A stretch of DNA of 64,000 bases from Ramazzottius varieornatus (lineage: Eukaryota; Tardigrada; Eutardigrada; Parachela; Ramazzottiidae), in the NCBI GenBank assembly GCA_001949185.1, contig BDGG01000008.1, positions 245,648 to 309,647 on the forward strand, given 5' to 3'. Each line of letters opens with the position of its first letter. The stretch's first letter is position 1. A program made the position numbers and the translations under genes. Under the pieces are notes generated by a model. The model was given only the letters and a program-made list of their open reading frames with translations, did no database searches and was not told the DNA's origin. Positions 45,824-59,369 of the stretch are shown in pieces.

Positions 45824-48143
45824 CTACAGATCGTTCTGCATGGGGTCATCTTCGTTGGGAAGCACGTCCCGCTGTTTGCGACGAGCTGATCGTTTGATGG
45901 TTGATATTGAGAAGAAGCAGTCTCCTACACTATTCTCTGTTCCTTGTCTGACGGGTTCCGGGTTCGGAAGTGGAAGAGGAGGGATATAATCACCTTCGCC
46001 ATCGGACGAACTCGACAACTGCAAACGACAACAATTAGTCGAAGTCCGAGAGGACTTTAGTACACAATGAGCGGTGATTAGGTTAAGACGCTTACCGTCT
46101 GAGATTCATTCATATCTGGACCAACTCGCATGTTTGCTGGATCCATGTGGAGAAAGCAGTACTTGATACCGATGTTCTTCAGTACTGCATTATGGCATCG
46201 TCCTGGCGTCATAGCAGCGCAGCGTTTGTACAAATACTGATACTGGTCCTCCAGTATATGGGAGAGACAGTGACGAGAGAACGGCAAGGAATACTGCGAC
46301 GAGAAATGTTCAGTTGACTTGAGAACGAAACACTTCAAAAGTTCTTGACATACCTGACGACACTTCGAAATCCTGCCACTAGGTGTGGTTTCCGCATGTA
46401 GACAGCGGCTAATGGATTCTGGCATCTTGCCGCCATGTTTGACAACCGTACATGGTTTTTTGTTGTGTGCGAAAGCAAACTTCGGTCTCTTTCGATGGAA
46501 GCGCATCTTGGTCCGTAGCTGTTTGTAGGCCTTGGTCGAGTGAGGATCGTGCCGAGCTTGCATGCTTACAGTGGCTGCAATATCAAAACAGGCTCGCATT
46601 GTACAACGTACTGAAGTCATCATACTGGCACAAACCGTTTCAGTGAAAACACTTCACCAGTTACTCACGTAAGAAAGTTTTCTCTTCAGAGACTTCGGTC
46701 AAGTACCGAGCTCGTGCATCTTTCAACTTGTACTCTTGAAGACGCAGCTCGCACGCGAGAAGCTCCTTCTGTTTCGAAATCTTCAAGCGAAGCATACGAA
46801 CCAACTCCTCAACCGTAAAAGTATGACCGTTCCTGGGACATTATTTAACATTAAAAAAGGCATTCAGTGAACTTTGATATGATAACAACAGTCAGTGAGG
46901 ATTACATACTCTAATGGATCATCCTCTTCCGAGTCCAGTTCGTCGTCTGTATCGAACGCTCTCGTCGTGAACATGCCGACATGTCTCTCGTCCACGGCAG
47001 ACTCGTCGGACGACGAGTTGGAAGCATAGGTTTCTTTAGCAGTCGCGCGAAGATAGGTTTCCAGACCGTCACGCATCGTACTGTCGCCCAGATCGTCGAA
47101 GATATCAGAGGCTTTCGTCGGTGGTAGCCCTTTGTCCACGTTTGCGTTGTGATCGCCCAAAGCGGCCATTGCGTTGAGGACGGTGTTGGCCGAGCTGGAC
47201 ATGTGCGTGCGAACTTCTTGCATACATTTCTCCAGATGAATCGAGCACAATCTAAAGAGCAAAAGTTATGTAAGAAAACATGCACATCAGTTAAGAGACC
47301 AGGAGCGAGAAAGTCTTACGCTTCTTTGGAGCGTTGAGGTCGATTCTTCCCACCAGCTCCAGGCGGAAGTCGCGCTGGATATGGACATGGGTTGGCTTCG
47401 AGACGTTGAAATGCACACGGTACAAACGGCAGACTCTTATCGTCAAGCAAGTGTTTCTCGCAAAACACGTATCCTTCCCGCTTGTTGAAAGGACAAAACG
47501 ACTCTGTATGTCCGCAGCGGTCCACTTCCCAATCGGCCTGGTAAGGTAGTGCTTGAGTTAGCGCCGAGCCTCCCTCGAAGTCGATCAGCGACCAAGATGG
47601 ACGTAGAACATCTTCAGCTCCAGAGGACACTCCACTGCTGGGCTTTGACAGGCTTCGCTTCGCCGGAGGATGAGTGATCAAAGAGTTTGAGAACGCGTTG
47701 AGATAACTGACGTAGGTGATGGGATTGTCCTTAGCGGCAGGTTTGGAAGCTGTGGGTTTCGACGGCGCAGGAGCCTGAGTGCTCTGTGGCTTCCCGCGAA
47801 CAGGTAAGGCAGCAACGGGTGATGAAACTGTTGGAGCACTGCTAGATGGTCCACGGGGCAAGGAGGATCCGACTACGGCTGCGGCCGCTGGAGCGATCTT
47901 TTCCACCTTTCGCTTCTTGGCTGTCGTCTTCTTTGTTTCAGCTGCTGGAGTAACTGCACCAGCTGCAGCTTTCTTGATATCTTCCAAGGCTTCATACTTT
48001 CTGCTGATTTCCAGGACGGTGACTGTAGGCTTTATGTCCTGCTGCAAAGTAGCATTCGCATAAGTGGATGCGCCGCCAGTCATCTCGACGTCTTCTTCCA
48101 CCTTCACCATGTGCACATTATGCTTGTCGCTTGTTACCTCCAT
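45824..48143 (-). CDS. KANSL2: KANSL2-like zinc-finger protein (NSL complex subunit)
   Basis: KANSL2 is a subunit of the nuclear NSL histone acetyltransferase complex. About five exons are visible. The first (from 48143) is Ala, Pro, Ser and Lys-rich and disordered, then gives a potential zinc-binding cluster: CGHTESFCPFNKREGYVFC, EKHLLDD, and CAFQRLEANPCPYP. The next encodes LCSIHLEKCMQEVRTHM and an acidic stretch. TFTVEELVRMLRLKISKQ follows. A second Cys/His cluster appears in SLPFSRHCLSHILEDQYQ, YLYKRCA and CFLHMDP. This two-cluster layout with an acidic link matches KANSL2, and the INO80 subunit INO80D shares the same zinc-finger type. The start is the first ATG in an upstream-open frame. 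Confidence 0.72.
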
Positions 48144-48762
48144 CGTTGTCCACGGTAGTACGAAGTGTACACGGTCCGATGATGAATGTATATCTGTTAG
48201 TCCATGACCCGCAAGCACAACCAGAAGTTAGCGGCTTAACGCCAGTAGTATGATACAGGATAAGGAGTCAGGAGAAGTTGGTACAACTGCTGAATTCTGG
48301 AACTTCCGGTCGGAATTTGCAGATTAAGGGAGGTCAAGCCCACCTTTACTAGTAATACTTCATCCCCGGTCCCCAAGTGCTTTTGGGTTCGGTTAACTAT
48401 GCCGCTATCGGTCTGGTCTACTGGTCCGACTCAGCGGCCCTTTAGCCAGAACTGCGGAGCCGGACGGAGCCAAAATGGTGCCGGAAAATCGGGAGTTCCG
48501 ATTCGGGACGACGAGAACAGGATTTATCGTTGAAGAAAGTTTACTTTCTTGATGGCCTTCCTGATTTTCTGAACGTGTTACCCGTTTTCTATGCTTTTTA
48601 GGCAGGATCCAACGAGCTGAAGGGGACACTTCCAGTAAGGCCTGCACTTCTGACTGCTGTTTACAGGTACGGTGCTGGTAGTCCTTTCCCAAACCGCCAG
48701 AAGTGCTCGATTCCAGAATCCAGATAATGCAGATATGCATTGTGTTTCAGACGGCCGCGATC
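48144..48762. other. Divergent promoter region
   Basis: Separates the KANSL2-like gene (leftward) from the zinc-finger gene (rightward). A possible noncoding 5' exon of the latter ends near an AG at 48749-48750. No other gene is supported. Confidence 0.5.
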
Positions 48763-50013
48763 ATGAGCCACAACGATTCTGGAGACGTCGAAATCTCGGA
48801 TACGGTCTACTTGCGATGCTCATGTTGTCAGGTACTTGTCGAGCATCTTTGCCATGCGATGCCTAAACCGGAAGAGGTGCAGATAGTCACGAAGAGACGC
48901 AAAAACTTTCAGGTACGGTGACATCTGAATTCTGTTTAGTGGAACAGAGTTACATTATACAGAGCACAACCAGATCATTTCTCAGCTGATAGTAACTTTA
49001 TTGCGTCCAGAAAATTACGGCTTCGGAAGCCACAAGCTCTGCTGGGAGCGATGAGCAGAATCAGCCGGAAAGTGATACTGAAGCTGAGCCGGACGAATTG
49101 CCGGCCAAACGTCGACGCAAAAGCAATCCTCGCTACGACTCGAACTTCGTTGAAGGTTCGCTCAGAGGATCTAGCAAGAAGCCGAAACCGACCACGCCAC
49201 CTAAGGAAGCGTCTACAGAGGAAGATGATTGGGGTGTGGTGGAAGTGGAAATCAGTCAGGATGTGGACGCACGCAGTGAAGGTGTGCGTCTCTTTCTGTG
49301 CATGTAGATTTTTGAGTTTTGTAACGTGTGTTCTCGTTTCAGGCGGAATTTCAGGGGCTGAAACTTTGTTCATGATCAACGACGATGCTGATGATTTCGA
49401 GGACGAGGTGTCTGAAACAGCCACCTTCAAGAAGAAACAGACCAAAGACAAGAAAACAGCACAGAAGGGATTCAAGTCAGCTGCTGACTACCTTCTCGAG
49501 CTGTCGGATCCTCATTGCGTAGTGGCTGAGGATGGTGAGAATATCGAGTGCACGGCTTGTGACCGATTGATTTCTCGCGTTCACTTCCCTGAGAAGCGTC
49601 ATCGTATCGATAACTTGCGTTCTCACTGTCAGTCACAAAGTCACAAGGCCAAAGCCAAGTTAGTCAAGCCTCCGACTGGGAACAGTCGCAATGGGGAAAG
49701 CAAAGCCAAATCAGTATTTGAACGGAAGATATACCGTTACGACTCACCGTACTTCTGGAACCAGGCGAACGATATTTGCATTTGCTGTGGGGTGCGAGTT
49801 GGAACTAGAGACGAGTGGAAGATCCACTGCCATTCCGAAGGCCACAAAGACCGCTTCACTTCTCTCAAAGCTAGTCCGGCTTTTGCTACCTTTGCCAAGA
49901 AACAAGGTAGATCGTTGTCCAACGGGAAAGCGTCTGGGAAGAAGACAGACTCGTGGAAGCAGAAAAAGCGAACCTTCTTGAAACCCGGACGCGCGGGTAA
50001 TTTTAAAAGTTGA
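48763..50013 (+). CDS. Nuclear zinc-finger protein of unknown role
   Basis: Three exons (48763-48912, 49011-49281, 49343-50013) join in frame to 363 residues. The N-terminus has CSCCQVLVEHLC. The middle is acidic and basic by turns, with a likely nuclear localisation signal (KRRRKSNPR). Two U1-type C2H2 fingers follow: CTACDRLISRVHF ending in HCQSQSHK, and ICICCGVRVGTRDEWKIHCH with HSEGHK. Such fingers often bind RNA or double-stranded RNA. The C-terminus is Lys/Arg-rich. I do not recognise a specific family. The start is the first ATG after a plausible splice acceptor; an in-frame ATG exists slightly upstream. Confidence 0.85.
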
Positions 50014-51048
50014 ATTTCTTTGTCGAATAACGAATATCTTATAGAAAAACATGAAGATCGGCTATATGATTGACGAATCTGTTTACAGTTGGCCGTGTGG
50101 CTTCGACAGTATCGCGAAGGAAGCAGTCCAAGCCTTCGAAGCGTGTTTAGCCGTGGAAATTCAGTGTTCACGATTGCGTTCTCGTTTTCAGTTTTCATCA
50201 TTACAAGTAATCATGTAAAGTGACCAAGGAACGACTCCTGTGAAAGTGCAGCTCCGTGTAGAACCTGTAGAATGTACAGTGGATTAGGGGTTTTTTTCAC
50301 TCTTTGCCTCCGCCCTCCTCGGCTACTGGCTCATTTTTGTGTTAGCTTTTGTGGAACTTCACGGCTTCGCTTGGCTTTCAACAACGCTGATGGTTTTTGG
50401 TAGTCTTTGACGGATTCTTGTCTAGTTTTTTCTTTCTGGCCTTATCGAATTTTGACGGTTTCGGGGGCCGGAAAACTAGGGTCCTTGTGTGGTGTTCTAG
50501 GGAATTCTCGATCACTTTGAAAGTGCGGGAACTACGGCAATCATTCCCTCACATATCTGTAGCTTTCTTGTAGTACTGTAATCCAGATTTGGAATAAAGA
50601 TATACTCTTCAAAGGTTCAGATTCTCGCGACTCACGAGAATAGTCTGCGAGAAACAAAACCGCTCAAACAAAGCTCGAAAGCGAAGCTCCTCGGACGATG
50701 CTTTTCTGCTTCTTCAACAGTGGGACCGACGTATACGGAGAGTTGCGTCATCGTTCGGCGACGTCGCCTTGGGATTTTAAATCGTGTGAATTAAATATTA
50801 TTAATATCGATCAGTGATTTCTCTGGTGATTTGTTCTTGCTGTCCTACTAAAACAATCTTCCTCCAGGACTCCTGTCGTCTTCGGGATCGTTTCTTGCTT
50901 TGCGCTGGAGAAAGCGCTAGCGTATCTAGGGGAGAGCGCCGATCGTGTAGGTGTGTGGATCGTCTGGCTTGTGGGTTGATCTCGATGATCAGGGGGACTT
51001 TACCTATGTTGGAAATGTACTCGTGGAAGACGCTATGATCTCAGCAGT
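50014..51048. other. Upstream region of BIG
   Basis: About 1 kb with the 3' end of the zinc-finger gene and the promoter of the BIG gene. A frame at 50814-51038 is most likely 5' untranslated sequence. Nothing else is recognised. Confidence 0.5.
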
Positions 51049-54000
51049 ATGATACAAGGACAGGAAAGTCTTGGCCGCAACATGTTTCTCTCTAAAGCTT
51101 TGGAGAAAATTCTGGAGGAGAAGGATGTTAGAAGATCGCAACATCTCCAGTTGAAGAAAGCCTGTGAATCCGCGCTCGGTAAGGCTCCTGGCTTCATCTA
51201 TGCAAACAAATCGTTAATTGCCTCGTTTAGCCCATCATCACCGTGGAATATAATTACAGAAGAAATCAGGAATGACTCGAAGAATCTGTCGTAAGTTGGA
51301 ACATCTTCGTATATAAACATACCGTAATTTGATGAGTATCGCAGTGAATGAAGGCGTATACGTAATGTGCGTTGTTCACAGGGATCAAACCATCCGTGGC
51401 TCCTCGTCCACCTTACCTCTCCCGAAATCCATGTCGTCGTTTGGTGGATCGGAGAGATACTTTCTACCATTCGAACTGGCTCTACAGTCCAAGCAGCCCC
51501 GGTTCGCGATTTTGGCCTTGGATTGTTTGCAGGTACAGAGAAGCGTTTCACGAAGCTATCATTACACTGCTTACGTAGGAAGAGACCTCGATGTAACGCG
51601 TTTAATCTCGTCTTTGACTAACATACAGAAACTTATCGCATACGGACACTTCTCGGGAAATAAGGTGGACGCTACCAACTCCTCTCGGAAGCTAATTGAT
51701 CGTTTAGTGGAGGTGGTGTGCGAATGTTTGAACAATGGGCGAGCCGAGGACTCTGTTCAGCTTCAGATTATCAAGGTATGCTTGTTAACTGGTACCACCT
51801 GGTGCTACGACGAGAGTTTCCCTTGTACTGTGCTGAATTCCTTGTAGCTTCTATTAACGATAATCGCGTCGCACAATGTGGAAGTCCATGGAGAAAGTCT
51901 TCTTCTCATCATCCGGACCTGCTTCAACATTCATCTGTTCAGTCGAGAGAAGGTGACACAGGAGACCGCCAGTGGCAGCCTGGTCCAGATGATTAGCCGT
52001 ATCCTGGCACGTATGGAAGAGCAGCCGGAAGTTCCTCGCACAGAAGCACTTCGAGCACGAAGTGTGAGCCAGCTTGACAGTCAACGAGGAACCATCGATG
52101 AGAACCACATCAACCACTCCTCCTCAGCAGTACATCTGAACGGTAACTCGGACGCAATCCATCCCGTCAACCCGGAAGTGGCTGAGTTACTGGAAGCCAT
52201 GATCACCGCTGTGTCGAACGGTACAGAAAGACGGAGGTAAATCTTTCCCTTCACAATCATTCATCTTTGTTTATCTGTCTTTGCAGAAGTGGATGGTCCA
52301 TCGGTGGACGACCAGCGCTCCCTTACGTCGGTTCCCGCTTCGCCGGTAGTCCGCCATAGGGAAGGTTCGGTGGACTCGGTCAGTCTTCGAAGCAGTGGAA
52401 GCAACGAAGAAGCCGCCGCAGAAGATAACTCTACGAACAAGAAGCATTGTACCATATTGGAGAAGGACGCTTACAACGTCTTCCGATCGTTATGCAAGCT
52501 CAGTATGAAGCCTTGCAAAGAGCCACCGGATGTCAGGTACTTTGTGTATCTCTCATTGCTTTTGTAAATGCACCTGATTGATATTGTGTGATGTTCAGGG
52601 CTTTGGACTACAGAAGCAAAACGTTGTCGTTGAAGCTGATCCATTCCATGTTACAAAACGCCGGTCCGGTCTTTCGTTCCCACCCAATGTTCATCGATGC
52701 GATCAAAAAGTACCTCTGTGTATCTTTGTCGAAGAACGGAGTTTCTTCGGCGCCAGAAGTGTTCCGGCTGTCCTTGTCCATCTTTGTGGAACTGCTAGCT
52801 AAGTTCAAGTTGCACCTTAAGATGCAGATCGAGGTGTTCTTCCGAGATATCTTCCTCAACATTCTGGAATCACCTTCGACCTCGTTCGCTAACAAGTGGA
52901 CACTTGTGGAAGCACTGACAAAGATATGCTCTGGTGAGGATCTGTCATTCACAACTCGACTTCCGGTTCCATGTTTCCGTAACATGTCAAAATTTAGATA
53001 CTAGTGGTTTATCAACCGCGTGTTTCTTATCGCAGATGCGCAGTGTGTGGTGGATTTGTACGTCAACTACGACTGTGATATGACGGCAGCTAATTTGTTC
53101 GCGAGGATTGTGGGCGATCTCACAAAAATTGCACAGGTAAGGATGACACTTCCGGTATGCAGTCCTGGAGCTCGATGATGAGTTGCTTGAAATTACAATG
53201 ATTTTGTGGATAGGGTGTGGTGCTGATCGATCCAGCTGTAAGTCCGCAACAAGCCCAACGAATGCGTATCAAAGGTTATCAGTGCGTTGTGTCCGTACTG
53301 AACTGCATGGTTGAATGGAGCCGGGACCTTTACGTGAATACGCATTCCACAGTCAAGAATGGTAATGTTTTCCTTGAATTATACCTAGCAGTATTAAAGA
53401 TATCTTAAACACAATGGTACTTTGTATCTAGAGCTTGATGGATCGAGCGTAGGAGAAGAGCCATCGACTGGGCCGCCGATGTCGAGGAATTCCAGCAGTC
53501 CTTCTTTCGATGTACCAAAGAAAGCGGTATCGACTCTGGACTCGCCGACACACCTAGAAGAACGCAAGCTGCAGAAGGAAATCATCGAGCAAGGCATCGA
53601 CATCTTCAACAAGAAGCCGAAGAAGGGTCTTCAGTTCTTGCACGAGCAGGGACTTGTGGGCGCGACCCCATGGGAAACTGCCATGTTCCTGATGCAGGAA
53701 GAACGCTTGGACAAGACACAGATGGGAGACTTCCTCAGCGAGAATGACCCGTAAGGAAACACCTCTCATCTCTGTTTCTATTACTGTATTCTGATGCGGC
53801 TGAGTTCTTCCAGATATGCTCGTGATATCATGCATGCTTACGTGGATCAGATGGATTTCTCCGGACGTGATATTGTACATGCTCTGAGAACCTTTCTAGA
53901 TGGCTTTCGTTTGCCGGGCGAAGCTCAGAAAATAGATAGGCTGATGGAAAAGTTCGCGAGTCGATATTGCGAGAATAATCCGCAGTACGTCTTTTCTGTT

Positions 54001-57000
54001 TCCGCTGTCGAATAATTTTACTAGAATCTACCACGCTTGTGCTTTCTGTTTGGTAGTCTGGGTATCTTCGCTAGCGCAGATACAGCTTACGTACTAGCCT
54101 ACTCCATCATCATGCTGACAACGGATCTACACAGTCCTCAAGTTAAGACCAAGATGACTCGCGAACAGTACATCAAGATGAACCGCGGTATCAACGACCA
54201 GAAGGATCTTCCCGAAGACTACCTTACAAAAATCTACAACGAAATTTCCGAACACGAAATCAAGATGAAGACTGCACCTCCGCCAAAGCTCAAGAACCAA
54301 CAGAACAGCGCGATCAACCCCAAACAACGAAAACACATTTACAACATGGAAATGGTCCAAGTCGCTCAAGCCGCAAAGGTGAGCAAAACAATCTCGATTT
54401 GGCTGTTCAAGCGTTTTGAGAAATGAAAGTATCATTGGACTTGACGATACTCGTGGAGAAAAATAAAAAAAGGAATAAGTAATTACAAAAAAGTTTGATA
54501 TTTCATTATTTTAGACGGACTTTTTTTCAAGGTGATGATGGAGAATGTCAGTCATGTCCAAGCGTCTTTCACTTCCGCTCGACATTCGGAGCATGTTCGA
54601 CCAATGTTCAAGATATGTTGGACGCCGTTCTTGGCGGCCTTCAGTCTGGGTCTTCAGGACTCTGATGATCCTGAAATCAACCAGTTCTGTCTGGAAGGCT
54701 TCCGTTATGCCATCCGCATCGCCTGTGTGTTCCACATGGCCATGGAGCGAGACGCCTATGTTCAAGCGCTGTCCAGGTTCACACTACTGACAGCCAACTC
54801 GCCATTGTCGGACATGAAGGCCAAGAACGTGGACACCATCCGAACGTTGGTCATGGTGGCGCAGACTGACGGGAACTACCTGGAACACTGTTGGCTTGAG
54901 GTACTGTAATGTACTATTCATCTTCTCCATTTCTTGTATCATCTTATTTGGGAATATTTTTCGCAGATTTTGAAATGTATTAGTCAATTGGAACTTGCTC
55001 AGCTCATTGGCAGCAGCGGAAAATCAAAGTTTGGAGGATCACAAATGATGCTCAGGGGAAAATCGTCCATGAATGTGGTATCCGACAGTTTCACAATCTT
55101 CGATCACGAAAGTATGGGAAGTGATGGCCTTAATTATCTATTTTGGCTTGTTAATGGAGCAATAATGGCGGAAGTCTTGTGTCTGACGTACGATCTGACA
55201 TTGCAGTATGGAAAGGAAAGCTGGACCAGCAAAGGCTCGTCTCACTTCAAGAGTCTATCGAAGAAGCCCGGAGTCAGAGCATGGTAGTAGCCGTGGACAG
55301 GATATTCACAACATCCATAGCGTTGGACGGCGATGCGATAGGTAAGATCTTTTCCCATGTAAAGTTCATCCCAAGCGGAAATGTCAAAGAAAGCACGTGG
55401 TTCTAATCGTGATTTTGGCATTCATATTGCAGTACACTTCGTAAGCGCTTTGTGCCATGTCTCGATGGAAGAACTGCACTCGGCACATCCTCGGATGTTC
55501 TCCCTACAAAAGATCGTCGACGTGTCGTACTACAACATGGACCGCATTCGGCTTCAGTGGTCGCGTATATGGCAGGTCTTGGGAGAACACTTTAACCAAG
55601 TATGAGGAATGCTCTGGCTGATTGCCGTACGTGTCAATAGAGTCAGGATGTCTTTCTTTGTCAGGTAGGGTGTAAATTCAGCGAAGAAATCGCCTGTTTC
55701 GCCATCGACTCGCTACGACAGCTGTCCATGAAGTTCTTGGAGAAAGGAGAGTTTGCTCACTTCCGCTTCCAGAAAGACTTTCTGCGTCCCTTCGAGTATA
55801 TCATGAAGACCAACCGCTCGCCGGTCATTCGCGATATGATCATCCACTGCGTCACACAGATGGTCAGTTCCAAACCCGGTAACATCAAGTCGGGCTGGAA
55901 GAATATCTTCAGTGTCCTCCACCATGCAGCGGCTGACAACGACGCCGACCTCGTCGACCTCGCTTTCAGCACTACCAGCAAGATAATAAGTCAGTACATA
56001 ACTCAAACCAACGACAAATTCAAACCACCCCAGTCAGATTCTTTTTCTGTGTTACAGCGCAATATTTCAACCTGTACTTCACAAACATCGTCGAGTCTTT
56101 CCAAGACAGCGTCAAGTGCCTTGCTGAGTTTGCCTGTAACGTGAATTTTCCTGATATCAGCATGGAAGCCATTCGGCTCGTTCGAGTCTGTGCCCGGTAC
56201 GTGGACGAAAGGCCGCAGGTTTTCAGGGAGCACGCGCTGGATTTCGAAGAACACAGCGACAAGGACGAGCGAGTCTGGGTGAAGGGATGGTTTCCGATCC
56301 TGTTAGGACTGTCCGTTGTTGTCAGTCGATGCAAGCTTGACGTCCGTACAAGGTAACAAACTGAAAACTAGATGCGAGCTCGGTTTCGATCGTGTTACCA
56401 AGCGGCGCACTTCTCAGTAATTTTCGCTGGTAGCGTGCGCCACCTGGTAAAATGTGGTCGAGTTTGCTTGCGGAGCGCCGAAATAAAACTGGTGGAAGGG
56501 TGATGATCGTATATTGTTTAACAGGGCGTTGACGGTGCTGTTCGAAATCATCAAGACGTTCGGCCATTCTTTCCATCCAGAATGGTGGAAAGACCTCTTT
56601 CAAGTCCTCTTTCGTCTGTTTGACGATCTCAAGTTACCACAGAACCATATGGAGAAGGCCGAATGGATGACCACCACTTGCAGCCACGCACTGTTCTCCA
56701 TCGTCGATGTCATGACACAGTACTTTGACATTCTTGGACCGTTCCTGCTGGATGACGTATACAGCCAGCTCAGGTGGTGCATAACACAAGGTAGAGTACA
56801 CTCATTCCAGATCAGCACTCGGTACTGATTCCGACGTGCGTGTTCTTTGCGCAGATAACGAACAGCTTGCTCGGTCTGGAACGAACTGCCTCGAGAACCT
56901 CGTTCTAACCAGCGGACACAAGTTCGACACGGAAGTGTGGAAGAAGACCTGTACGACGTTAGGCACAGCTCTCAGGAACACCTTACCGACTGAGCTTATG

Positions 57001-58463
57001 GATTTCGTTCCTAGAGATCCCGTAGCGGCTCATAGCTCTGATGTAAGTGAAATCATCTCGTCGATTCGACGTTCTTTTCCCGCGTCGTAAGCGAAAGTTT
57101 TTACTGATCCGTACATGATTTGTTTTCGGCAGGATGCTCAGCTGGATGGATTCTCTCAACAGTTGATGGACCATCAAGAAAACCACCGCATTGATCACGA
57201 AGAAATTCGAAGAACCAAAAGGAGACAATCGCACCCAAGTAAGCACGAAAAGCTTATAGTTTTCGAACTTAATTGGAACGTCGGCAAACGAAACACACAG
57301 GATCGCCAGGTCAAGTGGCGCACTTTTTCACTGTTATTGGCTGATTGTGTGCTCCACTGAGAAATAACGATCTCGCACGTTCGGTTTGTGGGCCTCCCAA
57401 TCTATGGCACGCAAAACCTTCATGTGGTGAAATTTTTAATGTCATCGGTTACGTTACAAAGAAGGATTTTCCAGGGCTCTCTCAGCAAGACAATCCTGTA
57501 TTGGCGAGGGCAGTTGTTAAGTGCACTGTCCAGCTGGAGCTGATCCAGGCCGCCGAGAATATAGTCTTCTTCCCTGCCACCTGCAGGAAAGAAGACGTCG
57601 AGCTCCAGGCCATAGCCGAGTCGGGCCGACCCGTCTTGCCCTCCGTACCTGTAACTGTGCGCGATACGGATTCTCCCGTACCAACTGGAATGTACCCCAA
57701 CATGTCCAGTGAGCAGCTCTTCGAACTGGTCGCGTCCTTGTTAGATATCCACAACTTTTGCAAGTCGTTCAACATTACGGAAGACACTCGAGCGCGCACA
57801 TCGGAAACAGGTACAGTATCCCTCTCTGTTTCACCACGCTACTTGTTAGGTCTCTGACCCTCTAACTTTTTGCTCTAGCCGTCACAAATCCTTCAAAGAT
57901 GAATGAGCCCGTTCTGCTTAAACAAGAGATTCATAGCTTCTCTTGCGCTCTGCGGATACTTTTTCGAATGTATGACGACTCTTCTAGAAAGGACGCATGC
58001 TCCACATCGGAAGAAATGCTCTTAAGGTTGGTGCGCGGTTCTACTTGGAATGTTTTGTCGATTTCTTCCTTTAAGTTCGATTGGTTGTGTTCGCAGTCTT
58101 AACCGTGACGCGATTGGATACGCTTGTAGCCTGCCGTCCGAGCTGTACAGAGGTGCCTGGAAGTCAGTGTTAATACTGATCCTTCTTAAAATCATACGGT
58201 TGGATGACGAACGGGTAAGCATGTCACACGTGGATCTTCTGGAATTTCAAGACTCCCTAGTGAATACCATACTGTACTAAGTACGCACTCCTTATAATGC
58301 TGTTTGTTGCATGTTGCAGTTCCGTCGGCATGCCGCTGTCCTGTACCACAACGTTTGCCTATTACTAACCATCACGCAACAAACGGAAGTCAAGAACTTG
58401 ATGAGATGGTTCTTTGCTAGATGCGGTGAGACATTCCAGATAATTTCTCCACAGCATGCCTAG
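51049..58463 (+). CDS. ARFGEF2: BIG1/BIG2-type Arf guanine-nucleotide exchange factor
   Basis: BIG proteins activate Arf GTPases at the trans-Golgi through a Sec7 domain. About twenty exons run from 51049 to the TAG at 58461. The DCB domain starts with [20 protein letters not shown] and continues in [16 protein letters not shown]. The HUS region has [16 protein letters not shown]. The Sec7 domain (about 53570-54390) holds the glutamic-finger segment [17 protein letters not shown], then [40 protein letters not shown] and [19 protein letters not shown] domains follow, and the C-terminus ends near [14 protein letters not shown]. Animals have BIG1 and BIG2 from a vertebrate duplication, so the symbol is only a family pointer. 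Two introns contain family A MITEs. Confidence 0.95.
56371..56476. mobile_element. MITE family A copy, BIG intron
   Basis: It shows the clearest inner symmetry: ACCAAGCGGCGCAC on the left and GTGCGCCACCTGGT on the right, then GGTCGAGTTTGCTTGCGG as the right end. The left end is diverged. Confidence 0.78.
57281..57393. mobile_element. MITE family A copy, second BIG intron
   Basis: The left end is TCGGCAAACGAAACACACAG. The core TCAAGTGGCGCAC is opposed by GTGTGCTCCACTGAG, and the right end is CGTTCGGTTTGTGGG. It lies in a different intron of the same gene as the previous copy. Confidence 0.75.
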
Positions 58464-59369
58464 AGCTGCTTTCCACCTTATATGTACATCCGTCTTTTGT
58501 TCTTCGGTTTTAACTTATTTTCCCCCGTGCTGGATTGTGATACAGCGGAGAGCTTTTCGTTGTTTACAAGCGTTTTTATACATGAACTGTGTTAGCACTT
58601 ATCGTTTGGAAAATGAAAACGAACGTGGGCATGTCTGCTAGTGCTTCCAGCCTCGTTCTTCTGTTTCGTAAACGTCTTTCTTGATGTAAGACTGTTTTCT
58701 AAGCCTCACAGTGGGAATTTCACAGCCAGCGCGAGTAGGCCTGTCCTTTTGCGGTATCTGGGGGTAATACGCTACTACCTCTTTTGACGCCTCGCCGCGT
58801 TTCTAATCATCGCTATTGCCGGTAAATTCCGTGGGTTGCAAAAAGCAGAAAGAGCGTGGAAGTGATTCAGCACGATAAAAGAAAACCCGCGGACGGTTCC
58901 GACCCATAGCCGAGATTAGTCTGTTTCATTCCCATACCGGTCATGGTGGAGTTCTTTGCAAGAGCCTGCTTCCAAGAGTCTGCTCGAGCCCCACCCTACG
59001 GCTGTGGCTGCAAACACTCCTGTTTTGCGGCTTCGTGGAAATTCCAGTAATTACCCAACACGCCACCCTGCTGTTTTCAGGAAATGATTTCTAGGGTCTG
59101 ACTAAAGTTTCCTACAGGCTATCTTTACTGGATGAATGCTGACTACCGAGAAGGATTCAAAAGACTGCTGGCTCGGCTATTTCCCCGATGCAGCTTCAAC
59201 TAAAACGAGTGGCTCCTCTAGCACCATCGGCAACCGGATGGCGCCGTGGGCATCAAGAATAAGAACGTGTCACTTTGGGAATAAAAATAGCGATGCAAAA
59301 TTCCAAGAAATAAAATTATCAAAACTCTAAACGGTAAGATTCAAGTTTGAAGGCGAGTACGACCTATAC
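58464..59369. other. Convergent BIG/MSMO1 3' region
   Basis: The two genes converge here, so this 900 bp should hold both 3' untranslated regions. I checked for snRNA-like and tRNA-like motifs and saw none. No coding frame is supported. Confidence 0.5.
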
